DNA of 64,000 nucleotides from Cryptoclostridium sp964637365 (GCA_964637365.1 CAZWWH010000009.1:1-64000); one strand, 5' to 3'; shown: positions 43,383 through 52,476, counted from the stretch's first letter. Notes: generated by a model from the sequence alone, not told the origin. Program-made: numbers and translations.

Positions 43383-44444
43383 TTATAAAATAATCAGCTC
43401 TTTCGGAGAACCTGTCATGGTATGGGGACCATTATAAGTCATATAGACCATATCCTCAATACGCACACCGCCGCCGTTAGGGATATAAAGTCCGGGTTCA
43501 ATGGTAAAGACCATACCAGGTCTGAATTTTTCAGTCGCCTTCCGATTAGCAAAAGGCATTTCATGAATTTCAATCCCCACGCCGTGGCCTAAGCTGTGAC
43601 CAAAATACTGTTCCAGCTCCAACTGTTCAAAGTAACTGCGCACGGCCAGCTCCGGACCGTTTAAGGGTTTACCCACGATTGCATTACGATAAGCCCGGGC
43701 CTGTCCCTCTTTGACGATATGATAAAGCTGCTGCATTTCGGGACCGGGATCACCGAGAAAAACAGTCCTCGTCATATCAGAGCAGTAATTCTCAAAAATA
43801 CAGCCATAGTCCATCAAAACAGCTTCACCGGGTTCCAATTTTTTACGGGAAGCCACCCCATGAGGTAAAGCCGACCGCTCCCCGGAGGCAACAATAAAGT
43901 CAAAGGATGGTCCAGTGGCACCCTGAGTGCGCATATAAAAATCGAGTTCGTTGGCGATATCTACTTCCATAACACCTTCTTTAATAAAAGGTAGGATATG
44001 ATGGAAGGCATCGTCGGCAATATCCACCGCTCTTTGTAATTTTTCCAATTCCTCGGGGTCTTTATACATCCGAAGCTCCTTCACCAAAGAAGCGCCGGGC
44101 ACCAAGGAGACTGAATTGGGCAGTTTTTCTTTCATCTCCTCAAAAATCGCCACAGTGAGATCATCTTCCTCAAAGCCGACGGTAGTTTCATCCTTCACAA
44201 GGGATTGAAAATACCACGGACGATCTACGGGAACGATCTCAAAATCAGGGCACTGCTGCCCCGCCTGTTCTGTATAGCGGGAATCCACCAAAACCCAAGC
44301 ATGTTCCTGAGTGATGTAAGCGCCGCCGGTAGAACCGGTAAATCCTGTGAGATAAAGAACATTTTCTCTTTGATGGAGAAAGATACCGCCGAGTTTTTTC
44401 TCAGCCAACTTTTCTCTGAGTTTTTCTAAACGTTCCATTGACAA
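43383..44444 (-). CDS. Xaa-Pro aminopeptidase (M24 family)
   Basis: A 353-residue metallopeptidase with a creatinase-like N-terminal domain (1-130) and a pita-bread catalytic domain. The metal ligands are seen in MDYGC, DMTRTVFLGD, GHSLGHGVGIEIHE, TIEPGLY and GVRIED. It removes N-terminal residues before proline. It equals yqhT of B. subtilis, encoded next to efp, a sensible partner because both deal with proline. Confidence 0.93.
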   Translation of the reverse strand: MSMERLEKLREKLAEKKLGGIFLHQRENVLYLTGFTGSTGGAYITQEHAWVLVDSRYTEQAGQQCPDFEIVPVDRPWYFQSLVKDETTVGFEEDDLTVAIFEEMKEKLPNSVSLVPGASLVKELRMYKDPEELEKLQRAVDIADDAFHHILPFIKEGVMEVDIANELDFYMRTQGATGPSFDFIVASGERSALPHGVASRKKLEPGEAVLMDYGCIFENYCSDMTRTVFLGDPGPEMQQLYHIVKEGQARAYRNAIVGKPLNGPELAVRSYFEQLELEQYFGHSLGHGVGIEIHEMPFANRKATEKFRPGMVFTIEPGLYIPNGGGVRIEDMVYMTYNGPHTMTGSPKELIIL

Positions 44445-44489
44445 AATACACCTCTATTATATTCTATCACATCATACCATAAGTTGTCA

Positions 44490-45818
44490 TTATTTTCCAC
44501 TGATTTTCATAGATTTTATTTTTATGGATGGTGCGCCACTGCTGCTGAAAAAAACAAAATCAGAACCAGTGGTCTCAATATCCTCCAGCAACTCAAAAAT
44601 ATTCCCCGCTATCATCACGCCGCGGAAGCTGCCGCCTAATTCTCCATGCTCAATCAAAGAACCAGAAATCCCCAAAGAGAAGTCGCCGGTGATGCTGTCG
44701 GCCATATGGAGCCCCATCAAGTCTCGAACCCACAGCCCATGGGAAATTCCTCTGCGTAATTCATCGGGTGAAGCGCTACCTGCCAGCACATAGCAGTTGG
44801 AAATCCCAACGGAGGTGAGGGTTTTATGGGAACCGCAATAGCCGTTGCCTGTACTCTGGGTATGGCAATGAGACGCCGAAACGTGATTATGGAGAAAGCT
44901 TTGAATTCTTCCCTCTTGAATCAAGGCTTTGGAAGCAGAGGGCATGCCCTCGTCATCAAAGGGTGTGGCGGAAACACCGCGCACCAACAGTGGATCATCG
45001 GTAATGGTAAGGCAAGAAGGAGCGATGATCTCCCCGTCCCTTCCTTTAAGTCGGGATTTTCCTTTATAAAGATTATCCCCTAAAAATGAAGGAATTAACA
45101 ATGACATAAGGTCAATGACAGCTTCAGCGTCAAGAACAATGGGATATTCTCCACCATCGATAACCTTGGCCTTTAAACGACGGCTGCCGTTTTCCGCCGC
45201 GGTTTCAGCAATTTCCTTGGCGGATAATCCGTAAAAGGAATGGTCAACCATATAATGTCCACCGGTCTCCGTCTCATCCACGTCTTCGGCCACTGCCACC
45301 GCAGAGGCACTGTGAAAGCAAGTACGGTATTGTAAATCCAGACCAAGGCTATTAACAATTGTGGTTTCAAAAGAATTCGCGGCGTAGGAAACCCGTTCTG
45401 CCCTGGCAATTTTCGGTTTTGACTGGGCAATGGAAGCCATAGATTCCAGCAGCTCCATTTTTTCCTTGCGTGAAATATCCTCTAATTCAAAAGCGGGCAG
45501 CGAAGGATAAGCAAGTCCCCCTTCGGTGAAATGGAAATGGGGATCGGGCTCCAGGAAAGAGGTCGCCACCAAAGCATCATCAATGGCGCGGCGCAAAGAC
45601 GCCGGTTCCGCCACGGCCCCATAGGAAAACCCCGGTACATTATTTTTCATCAGACGGACAGAAAAGCCCACTTTTTCTGCGCGATTATCGTCGTTGAGCA
45701 CCCCTTCCCGCATGGAAAGGCTCTCGCCGCTGCTGTGAATCAAATAAAACTCACACTGGTCGGCGCCATGTTTTAGGGCATAAGCCATGGCGTTATCAAG
45801 CATTTGTTTTTGGTTCAT
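44490..45818 (-). CDS. pmbA: TldD/PmbA family protease subunit PmbA (TldE)
   Basis: A 442-residue subunit of the TldD/TldE metalloprotease that trims unfolded peptides and matures modified peptides. It lacks the HEXXXH motif, as expected for TldE. Conserved NSLGLDLQYRT-like and GNGYCGSHKTLTSVGISNCYV segments are present. It overlaps tldD by 4 bases, so the two partners are made together. Confidence 0.9.
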   Translation of the reverse strand: MNQKQMLDNAMAYALKHGADQCEFYLIHSSGESLSMREGVLNDDNRAEKVGFSVRLMKNNVPGFSYGAVAEPASLRRAIDDALVATSFLEPDPHFHFTEGGLAYPSLPAFELEDISRKEKMELLESMASIAQSKPKIARAERVSYAANSFETTIVNSLGLDLQYRTCFHSASAVAVAEDVDETETGGHYMVDHSFYGLSAKEIAETAAENGSRRLKAKVIDGGEYPIVLDAEAVIDLMSLLIPSFLGDNLYKGKSRLKGRDGEIIAPSCLTITDDPLLVRGVSATPFDDEGMPSASKALIQEGRIQSFLHNHVSASHCHTQSTGNGYCGSHKTLTSVGISNCYVLAGSASPDELRRGISHGLWVRDLMGLHMADSITGDFSLGISGSLIEHGELGGSFRGVMIAGNIFELLEDIETTGSDFVFFSSSGAPSIKIKSMKISGK

Positions 45819-47194
45819 GACTCTGTCCCCCCTACGATCACATCATACAGCCCCAACGTGGGCTGGGCGTCCCCAACGGGCACAGATTGGCCGCCTTTTC
45901 CGCAGGTACCGATGGCAAAGCCCAAATCATCACCAACTGCGAAAACCGATGACAGCGTTTTGGGTCCGTTCCCAATTAAGGTAGCGTTCCGCACCGGCGT
46001 GGTAATCTCCCCATGCTCAATCAAATAACCCTCGGAGACCTCGAAAACGAAATCACCATTGGTGGTGTTGACCTGGCCGCCGCCCATCTTTTTCACAAAG
46101 AGACCATGTTTTGTATCGGCCAGGATATCGGCGGGCCGGTCATTCCCCGGTAAAATATAAGTATTGCTCATCCGCACCTGGGGCGTGTAACGGTAGCTTT
46201 CCCGGCGGCCGTTGCCGGTGGTAACTTTTCCGTATTTCTTCGCCGTGCGGTAATCATACATATAAGACTTCAAAACACCATCCTCGATCAGGACGTTTTT
46301 TCTGCCATCGGCGCCTTCATCGTCAAAGGTGAAGGAGCCGTAATGGCCTTCCAGGGTAGCGTCGTCCACCACGGAAATTCTTTCCGAAGCCACCTTTTTC
46401 CCCAGACGATCCTTATAAACCGACAGGCCTTTTTCCACATGATCCGCCTCCAACCCGTGGCCGCAGGCTTCGTGAACCATGGTGCCGCCGGCGGAGGAGG
46501 ACATTACCACCGTCATGGGGCCTGAGGGGGCGGGTTTCGCATCGAGAAGGCGCAGCACACGGCCAATAGTTTCATCGGTTTTGGCACAAAGAATCTCTGT
46601 ATTCCACTGAAATTCGGGGATAATATCACCCAAAGTGGAGAGGGCCGTCTGAACCACGCCATTTTTTTGCGCAATCACACGGACATAAAACCGCTTACGA
46701 CTGCGGCAGTCTTGGGCAAAAACGCCGTCGGTATTGGCGATAAGCAACTCCTTCCGCACATCGCCATAGCCCAGCGTCACTTGTTGCAGCAAAGGGCTTT
46801 GGTCCCAGGCATAGCTGTTGACCTCCCTTATGAATGCGCCGATTCGCTCCAAATCAAAAATTTCCGCATCCTTGGCAGGCTGCTTTTGCACTGTAAAACC
46901 ATATGTGGCAACATCACCATTGGCAGGAGACCCAATGGAGTCCGCCGCCTTTTCCGCCAAGGAGAGAAGGGACTTTTCCGAGAGGTCGTTGGTATAAAAA
47001 TAGCTGGAAAAATCGCCCTTCATCACGCGAATACCAGCGCCCTCATCGGAGCCGCGGTAGAAATGTTCAATCTTTTTGTCCTCTGCGGCCACGGTGCCGC
47101 TCAAAGTTTTTGTTACAAAAATATCGGCAAAATCTGCACCGCTTCGCTGAGCACGTTTCAAAATTTTGCCGATTTCTTCTTGAGATAAATTCAT
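45815..47194 (-). CDS. tldD: TldD family metalloprotease, catalytic subunit
   Basis: A 459-residue subunit. The zinc-binding HEACGH (HEXXXH) followed by GLEADHV is in the middle of the protein, with further conserved NVLIEDGVLKSYMYD and the C-terminal GTCGKGGQSVPVGDAQPT near the last Cys ligand. ATG 47194 begins MNLSQEEIGK; the open frame upstream overlaps aroK and has no ribosome site. Confidence 0.92.
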   Translation of the reverse strand: MNLSQEEIGKILKRAQRSGADFADIFVTKTLSGTVAAEDKKIEHFYRGSDEGAGIRVMKGDFSSYFYTNDLSEKSLLSLAEKAADSIGSPANGDVATYGFTVQKQPAKDAEIFDLERIGAFIREVNSYAWDQSPLLQQVTLGYGDVRKELLIANTDGVFAQDCRSRKRFYVRVIAQKNGVVQTALSTLGDIIPEFQWNTEILCAKTDETIGRVLRLLDAKPAPSGPMTVVMSSSAGGTMVHEACGHGLEADHVEKGLSVYKDRLGKKVASERISVVDDATLEGHYGSFTFDDEGADGRKNVLIEDGVLKSYMYDYRTAKKYGKVTTGNGRRESYRYTPQVRMSNTYILPGNDRPADILADTKHGLFVKKMGGGQVNTTNGDFVFEVSEGYLIEHGEITTPVRNATLIGNGPKTLSSVFAVGDDLGFAIGTCGKGGQSVPVGDAQPTLGLYDVIVGGTES

Positions 47195-47213
47195 ACTTTC
47201 ACATTCTTTTCTT

Positions 47214-47753
47214 TCAATTCGTTTCGGTATCCAAGGAAAAATCATAGTTTTCCTTGAGTTCTTTTAAAATCACCTCCGCCGTTTCCTCCATAGACAAATT
47301 AGTGGTGTTGACGATAATATCGCCATACTGTTCATAGAGGGGACGGCATTGGTCATAAATCCGAGGCACCAATTCCTTCAAGCTGCCTTTGGTTTGAAAG
47401 GGCTTTACGCTGCGGCGGGAAAGACGCTCCACAATGACGTCTTCATCCACCTGGAGATAGACGAAGACGCTGTTGCGCTTTAGAGTTTCCACGTTTTCCT
47501 GCTTTTCAATAAAGGTGCCGCCGGTGGCGATGATCGCCCGTTCCTTTCGGGCCAATCGCTTGACCACCAGATTTTCCTCGGAATCATAACGGATTTTACC
47601 GTATTTTTTCACAATCAGATTCACTTTAACGCCGGTGGCCGCTTCCATTTCGCGGTCGGTGTCGTAAAAATCATACTCTAATTCTTGACTTAAAAAGCGG
47701 CCCATGGCAGTTTTGCCGCTGCCCATGAAACCGATTAATACGATGTTCTTCAT
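47214..47753 (-). CDS. aroK: shikimate kinase
   Basis: A 179-residue kinase forming shikimate 3-phosphate in aromatic amino acid synthesis. Walker A is GFMGSGKTAMG (residues 8-18), the shikimate-binding DTDREME and GGTFIEKQENV follow, and the lid Arg region is SRRSVKPF. AGGTG lies before ATG 47753. No other aro genes are in view. Confidence 0.92.
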   Translation of the reverse strand: MKNIVLIGFMGSGKTAMGRFLSQELEYDFYDTDREMEAATGVKVNLIVKKYGKIRYDSEENLVVKRLARKERAIIATGGTFIEKQENVETLKRNSVFVYLQVDEDVIVERLSRRSVKPFQTKGSLKELVPRIYDQCRPLYEQYGDIIVNTTNLSMEETAEVILKELKENYDFSLDTETN

Positions 47754-47831
47754 GTTTCACCTGCTTTTTCTTTCACACAATGAGTTTCCTTGTCTCACCA
47801 ATCATTATATGCAGAAAAAGCCGGGAAATTC

Positions 47832-48332
47832 CTAATTTCTCCTTTTCAGCCGCATCATGGCGTAAATGATTTTTTCCAACTTGCGGTTGATGCGGGTGCC
47901 CCAAAACTCGTTTTTATTAATGGGCTGCACCACAATGGTGTAGAACCCCATGCAGTTGCCGCCAAAAACGTCGGTAATCAGCTGGTCCCCCACCATGGCG
48001 GTCTCCTCCGGCGTTACGCCCAGCATTGCCATGGCCCGCTTGGCCCCGTTGGACGAGGGCTTTTTGGCCCTGGCCACAAAGGGAATCCCAATTTTTTCCG
48101 ACACAGGGAGCACGCGCTCATCGCTGTTATTGGACAAAATCGACATAAGGAATCCATGTTCCTTGGGAATGCGGAACCAGTCGATGGTCTCCTGGGTCAA
48201 CCCCTGGGAATTATAGGGCACAATGGTGTTATCCACGTCAAAGAGTAAACAGCGGATTCCCCGGGCCTTTAGCTCCTCCAGCGGCAAGGAATATATGTCT
48301 TTTACCATCAAATCCGGGAAAAACTTGCTCAT
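47832..48332 (-). CDS. YqeG family HAD phosphatase
   Basis: A 166-residue IIIA-subfamily HAD hydrolase. The nucleophile motif is DVDNTIVPY (about residues 32-40), motif II is ILSNNSDERV, and the C-terminal MVGDQLITDVFGG carries the acidic metal ligands. B. subtilis YqeG has the same domain and unknown physiological substrate (phosphatidylglycerophosphate in plants). The stop is TAG, eight codons before TAA. Confidence 0.9.
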   Translation of the reverse strand: MSKFFPDLMVKDIYSLPLEELKARGIRCLLFDVDNTIVPYNSQGLTQETIDWFRIPKEHGFLMSILSNNSDERVLPVSEKIGIPFVARAKKPSSNGAKRAMAMLGVTPEETAMVGDQLITDVFGGNCMGFYTIVVQPINKNEFWGTRINRKLEKIIYAMMRLKRRN

Positions 48333-48483
48333 TCATCCATTCCTTTCTCCCAACGCGGCGTTCCTGCCGCGTTCATCTGTAATATTATACCGAAAAAAGA
48401 TGGATGTGGCAATTCCATTTCCGTGTTTTTCTCAGAAACTTTCCGGAACCTTTCCTTGGACAAAGAGAGACAACGCAAACAAC

Positions 48484-48564
48484 GCCCCAGAGACAAGGCT
48501 CTGGGGCCCAGAAAACTCCCCTTTTGCAAAACAGGCCCAGCCCCAGATCATTGGCGTCTGGGGC
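48484..48564. repeat. two tandem hairpins with identical stems
   Basis: GCCCCAGA...TCTGGGGC occurs twice (48484-48507 and 48540-48564) with different loops. The second is followed on the plus strand by TTTTGTTTTTT. Each arm could also pair with the other hairpin. They lie between two minus-strand genes, so they may terminate the hypothetical gene at 48589 or a plus-strand transcript. The rest of 48333-48588 shows nothing further apart from a short GCGGC-containing stem near 48357-48375. Confidence 0.55.
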
Positions 48565-48588
48565 TTTTGTTTTTTGACGGCGCTGCTG

Positions 48589-49068
48589 TTAATCCATTTT
48601 AATTTGGTGGCGTTCCCTATACAGGTTGAATACCCGAATGTTTTTGTTCTTGCGAAGGGAATTTCTGATATTCCGATACAGGGAATGATCCTCATTGTAA
48701 TAACCGATCATGAACTCCGCGGATTCCATGAGGTATTTTTGGGTTTTGATGATGCGCGAGCTCACTTTTTTGCTGGGCGGCGTCAGACCGATGAAGTCAT
48801 CAAAGGGCGACGGATCCTCTCTGGCCCTTTCCTTTTGGATGTCGGTGCTGCTGACGCCAATGAAGCGAATGCCGCGTTCGGGATACCTCTCCCCGAGTCT
48901 CTGCAAAAGAGAGAAATACAAGGAATCACGGCACGAATAGCTCAACAGAAAGACATTGACGTCCTCCTCTTCAATGAGGTGGCACAGAACTGCCCGCAGC
49001 TCCTCAAAGATTGCTTGCACCACACTGGTTCGTTCCAAACCAATCAAACAACAAGAATGCTTTTTCAT
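48589..49068 (-). CDS. hypothetical protein, possibly Rossmann-like nucleotide-binding (SLOG-like)
   Basis: A 159-residue cytoplasmic protein I do not recognise. It alternates beta-strand and helix segments. One central region is RGIRFIGVSSTDIQKERA and the end is AEFMIGYYNEDHSLYRNIRNSLRKNKNIRVFNL. That end resembles the last strand-helix-strand of SLOG/DUF1273 proteins, which bind nucleotide ligands, but no diagnostic glycine-rich loop is clear. The start MKKHSCC at 49068 has AGGAGG nine bases upstream. A long leader hairpin precedes it. Confidence 0.6.
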   Translation of the reverse strand: MKKHSCCLIGLERTSVVQAIFEELRAVLCHLIEEEDVNVFLLSYSCRDSLYFSLLQRLGERYPERGIRFIGVSSTDIQKERAREDPSPFDDFIGLTPPSKKVSSRIIKTQKYLMESAEFMIGYYNEDHSLYRNIRNSLRKNKNIRVFNLYRERHQIKMD

Positions 49069-49091
49069 GAACATTCTCCTCCTTAAAGGCG

Positions 49092-49123
49092 AAAAGATAT
49101 AACCACAAATGGTTATATCTTTT
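49092..49123. terminator. strong hairpin upstream of the hypothetical gene
   Basis: AAAAGATATAACCA and TGGTTATATCTTTT form a perfect 14-base-pair stem with a 4-base loop just before the ribosome site of the minus-strand gene. It may be the 5' leader of that gene. The remaining AT-rich sequence to 49295 shows only a TATACT-like -10 box near 49264 for the next plus-strand gene. Confidence 0.55.
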
Positions 49124-49295
49124 CTTATTTATATAAATTATTATGACAAAACGTACATACAGCAACTTTCATAATTATATATCCATATACGCGTAATATT
49201 AATAAAAAAGAATAACCTTGCAACCGTAACCCGAATACAGGTAGGATAGGTAAATTTCTTTGCTATACTAAATTGACAAGAAGTGGAATGGAAAC

Positions 49296-49508
49296 ATGGC
49301 AAATAAATTATTGCGTTATACATTGCGTATTGATAGAATCTACTTTCAGAAATTTCGATATATCGCTGTTTCGAAAGGTCGTTCGGCAAATAAAGAAATA
49401 GAACAATACATCAAAAAGCGTGTAAGACAATTTGAAGAGACTCAAGGCAAAATTATTTGTGAAGATATTTTTCTGAAAGCAAATAGTCAGCATAATGATT
49501 CATCATAA
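49296..49508 (+). CDS. Arc-type ribbon-helix-helix protein (copy 1)
   Basis: A 70-residue protein. LLRYTLRID (residues 5-13) would form the DNA-contacting beta ribbon and the helices follow in FQKFRYIAVSKGRSANKEIEQYIKKRV, the Arc/MetJ/CopG-like pattern with the RSANKEIE turn. Such proteins dimerise and bind operators. No toxin gene is adjacent. It faces a close paralogue at 49540-49752. Confidence 0.8.
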   Translation: MANKLLRYTLRIDRIYFQKFRYIAVSKGRSANKEIEQYIKKRVRQFEETQGKIICEDIFLKANSQHNDSS

Positions 49509-49539
49509 TTCTTCTCCTAATGAAACGAGATAGAGTCAT

Positions 49540-49752
49540 TTACGATGAATTATCCAACTGATATTTTGATTTCAGTGTAGAATCTTCGTTTTTTATCTCC
49601 CCATATGCCTCTTCAAACTCTTTGACACTTTTTTTAATATACTGCTCAATTTCTTTGTTGGCTGAACGTCCCTTTGACGCTGCAATATATCGGAATTTTT
49701 GGAAATAAAATCTGTCAACGCGCAATGTATAACGCAATAACTTGCTTGCCAT
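49540..49752 (-). CDS. Arc-type ribbon-helix-helix protein (copy 2)
   Basis: A 70-residue paralogue of copy 1, about 70 percent identical by eye over the first 50 residues (LLRYTLRVDRFYFQKFRYIAASKGRSANKE). It diverges at the C-terminus after residue 50. It is convergent with copy 1 and only 31 bases separate their stops, so the locus is a large imperfect inverted duplication. GGGGTGGG-like purines precede ATG 49752. Confidence 0.8.
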   Translation of the reverse strand: MASKLLRYTLRVDRFYFQKFRYIAASKGRSANKEIEQYIKKSVKEFEEAYGEIKNEDSTLKSKYQLDNSS

Positions 49753-49882
49753 AATCCCACCCCTTAGTGGCCTTAAGATGTCGTTATGACTCTATTTTAT
49801 CTTTAAAAATTGGGCAAAAACGAAAATAGTGGTATAATGACGCAAATGTGGTGAAGCATTTTTTCAGATTCCCACGCAACAG

Positions 49883-49917
49883 AAAACCGCGAATTCGCAA
49901 CAAGAATCCGCGGTTTT
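49883..49917. terminator. terminator downstream of sigK
   Basis: AAAACCGCG and CGCGGTTTT pair with an inner partial GAAT/ATTC extension. T-runs on both sides allow bidirectional use. It lies 25 bases past the sigK stop. Confidence 0.75.
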
Positions 49918-49942
49918 TTTGTTTGGTTGTTAGAAAAAGGAT

Positions 49943-50644
49943 TCATGACTCTTTTAGAACCTTAAAAAGCTTTTTCATCGCCTTACTTTCAATGCGGGAG
50001 ACATAGGAGCGGCTGATGCCCAGATGCTGGGCCACGGCGCGCTGGGTTTGTTTGTCCTCGTCCTTTAAGCCGTAGCGCATCGTCAGAACATCGCGTTCTC
50101 TCGGCTCCAAAGTGTCCATATGCTTTAACAGCTCTTCTTTTAGGTGTTTTAGCTCCAGGTCCTCCACCATGGTGTTTTCCCCGGTGCTTAGAATATCGAT
50201 GAGGGCGATTTCGTTGCCTTCCTTATCGTGGCCCAAGGGCTCATAGAGAGAAACGTCCTGCCGCAGGTTTTTCCCTGCCCGCAGGAACATCAAGATTTCA
50301 TTTTCCACACAGCGGGCGGCATAGGTGGCAAGGCGCACCTTGCGGTCCATGGAAAAGGAGTCGATGGCTTTGATGAGACCGATGGTGCCGATGGAAATCA
50401 AATCGTCCTTATCGACATTGGTATTCTCATATTTTTTGCAGATGTGGGCCACCAGCCGCAGGTTCCGCTCGATGAGAATATTGCGGGCCTCGGCGTCGCC
50501 CTGCTCCCGCCTTAACAGCATTTCCCGCTCCTCATCAGGGGAAAGAGGCTTGGGGAAATAATGGTTCCCCACATAGCCGCAGAAATCGTGGCCCAAAAGA
50601 CAAAGAATTTTCAACTTCCACTTATGGCGAAACAACAGAATCAT
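49943..50644 (-). CDS. sigK: RNA polymerase sigma-K factor (uninterrupted)
   Basis: A 233-residue sigma-70 family factor of late mother-cell sporulation. Region 2 (NILIERNLRLVAHICKKYENT, DLISIGTIGLIKAID, YAARCVENEI) and region 4 (LEPRERDVLTMRYGL, QTQRAVAQHLGISRSYVSRIE) are complete. YVGNHYFPKPLSPDEE aligns with the start of mature B. subtilis sigma-K, leaving about 23 hydrophobic/basic residues ahead, similar to a pro-sequence. The gene is not split by a skin element, unlike in B. subtilis and Clostridioides difficile. Confidence 0.93.
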   Translation of the reverse strand: MILLFRHKWKLKILCLLGHDFCGYVGNHYFPKPLSPDEEREMLLRREQGDAEARNILIERNLRLVAHICKKYENTNVDKDDLISIGTIGLIKAIDSFSMDRKVRLATYAARCVENEILMFLRAGKNLRQDVSLYEPLGHDKEGNEIALIDILSTGENTMVEDLELKHLKEELLKHMDTLEPRERDVLTMRYGLKDEDKQTQRAVAQHLGISRSYVSRIESKAMKKLFKVLKES

Positions 50645-50750
50645 AAAGGGTACACCTCCGATGTTATTGTTTCATTATATGCGGAAAAACCAATTTTCTG
50701 CGTTGTCCCGTAAAATTCGACAAGCAAATTAATAAGTCCTATGGGATTGA

Positions 50751-50779
50751 TTGACATTCTTTTAAAAATATCATAATAT
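50751..50779 (+). promoter_or_regulatory. sigma-A promoter of the DUF1538-PII operon
   Basis: Consensus TTGACA (50751-50756) and TAATAT (50774-50779) with 17 bases between, about 33 bases before the start codon. Confidence 0.7.
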
Positions 50780-50811
50780 ATTAATATGAAGGAATGAAAG
50801 GAGAATACTGT

Positions 50812-52476
50812 TTGAGAGATTCATTTTGGCCAAAAATCAAAGAAGCTTTGGTATCGGTTGTCCCCCTTACAGTGATTGTTATCCTGTTGCACTTCTTTAT
50901 TGCCCCCATCCCCAAAGGAACATTGGCGCTCTTCCTTGTCGGCGCTGTCATGCTCATATTGGGAATGGGATTTTTTACATTGGGAGCGGACATTGCCATG
51001 ATGCCCATGGGCGAAAGCATTGGCGCCAAGCTGACCCAAAGCAAGAAGCTTTGGCTTATCATCGTCACCTGCTTTATTTTGGGGGTTATCATCACGGTGG
51101 CGGAACCGGATTTGCAGGTTCTGGCGGAACAGGTTGTGGGGATTCCCAACAGCGTCATCATCATATCCGTGGCTTTGGGCGTGGGCCTGTTTTTGGTCGT
51201 AGCCCTACTGCGCATGGTTTTCAGGATTCCGCTCCGCTATATGCTGATTGGCTTTTACGCCCTGTTGTTTTTGTTCGCCGTCTTTGTGCCCGACGATTTT
51301 ATCGCCATTGCTTTTGACTCCGGTGGTGTTACCACCGGCCCCATCACGGTGCCCTTTATTATGGCCTTGGGGATTGGTCTCACGGCGGTTCTGGGGGGCA
51401 ACAGCTCCCATGACGACAGCTTTGGGCTGATTGCCCTTTGCTCCATTGGCCCCATTATCGCCGTGATGATTATGGGGATTCTCGTTGACGTAGAGGGCGC
51501 ATCCGAAGCCATGGTGATTACCGACCCCAAATCCATCGGTGAATTGCTTTTGGTGTTTGCCCACGGCTTCCCGGAATATGCCAAAGAGGTTGCGATCGCG
51601 CTGTCGCCGATTTTAATTTTCTTTATCATTTTTCAAATCGTCAGCTTACGTCTGCCCAAGGGGAAGCTGATTCAGATGGCCATGGGCTTGGTTTACACCT
51701 ATGTGGGCCTGGTGCTATTCCTCACCGGCGTCAATGTGGGGTTCATGCCGGCAGGGAATTATCTGGGCGGCGCTTTGGCTGCGCTGGATTATAATTATAT
51801 TATGGTTCCGCTGGGATTCGTTATGGGCGCTTTTATTGTTATGGCGGAGCCGGCGGTTCACGTTCTCAACAAACAGGTGGAGGAAATCACCGGAGGTGCA
51901 ATTTCACGCAAAGCCATGATGATGAGTCTCGCGGCGGGGGTTGGGATTTCTTTGGCCTTGGCTATGAGCCGCGTCCTGACGGGACTGAGTATTTGGTATT
52001 TTCTCCTGCCGGGCTATGGCGTTGCCCTTCTGCTGACCTTTTTTGTGCCAAAGATTTTTACCGCCGTGGCCTTTGACTCCGGCGGCGTAGCGTCGGGCCC
52101 TATGACGGCGACATTTTTGCTTCCCTTTTCTTTGGGAGCCTGTGCCGCAGTGGGAGGGAACCCTTTTACCGACGCCTTTGGCATAGTGGCTATGGTGGCC
52201 ATGACGCCTCTGATTACCATTCAAATTCTCGGTGTTGTCTTTACCTTAAAGGAGCGAGCCAAGAGCAAAAAAGAAACCGTCGTTCCCCAGCCCTTTCTTA
52301 TGCTGAATGAGACGGAAGTGGAATTTGATTTAGAGGATCTGGAGGAAGAAATGCAGCATACCAACGAACCCGGGGACTACGAATTCGGCGGTGGGGAAAC
52401 AGATTTTTTATCGGCTCTGCCCCAGAGAAAACCGGACACAGAAACACAACAAAAGGAGGCCGACACCAATGAGTGA
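50812..52476 (+). CDS. DUF1538 membrane protein, tandem repeat
   Basis: A 554-residue polytopic protein with two DUF1538 repeats (about 5-245 and 265-490), each holding around six membrane helices. Each repeat has the signature AFDSGGVTTGP or AFDSGGVASGP and a later GGN. The soluble C-terminal tail (about 490-554) is acidic. DUF1538 proteins are presumed transporters; the linked PII genes suggest gating by nitrogen or carbon status. The start is TTG 50812, eight bases after AAAGGAG; ATG 50794 would overlap that ribosome site. It overlaps the next gene by 8 bases. Confidence 0.85.
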   Translation: MRDSFWPKIKEALVSVVPLTVIVILLHFFIAPIPKGTLALFLVGAVMLILGMGFFTLGADIAMMPMGESIGAKLTQSKKLWLIIVTCFILGVIITVAEPDLQVLAEQVVGIPNSVIIISVALGVGLFLVVALLRMVFRIPLRYMLIGFYALLFLFAVFVPDDFIAIAFDSGGVTTGPITVPFIMALGIGLTAVLGGNSSHDDSFGLIALCSIGPIIAVMIMGILVDVEGASEAMVITDPKSIGELLLVFAHGFPEYAKEVAIALSPILIFFIIFQIVSLRLPKGKLIQMAMGLVYTYVGLVLFLTGVNVGFMPAGNYLGGALAALDYNYIMVPLGFVMGAFIVMAEPAVHVLNKQVEEITGGAISRKAMMMSLAAGVGISLALAMSRVLTGLSIWYFLLPGYGVALLLTFFVPKIFTAVAFDSGGVASGPMTATFLLPFSLGACAAVGGNPFTDAFGIVAMVAMTPLITIQILGVVFTLKERAKSKKETVVPQPFLMLNETEVEFDLEDLEEEMQHTNEPGDYEFGGGETDFLSALPQRKPDTETQQKEADTNE

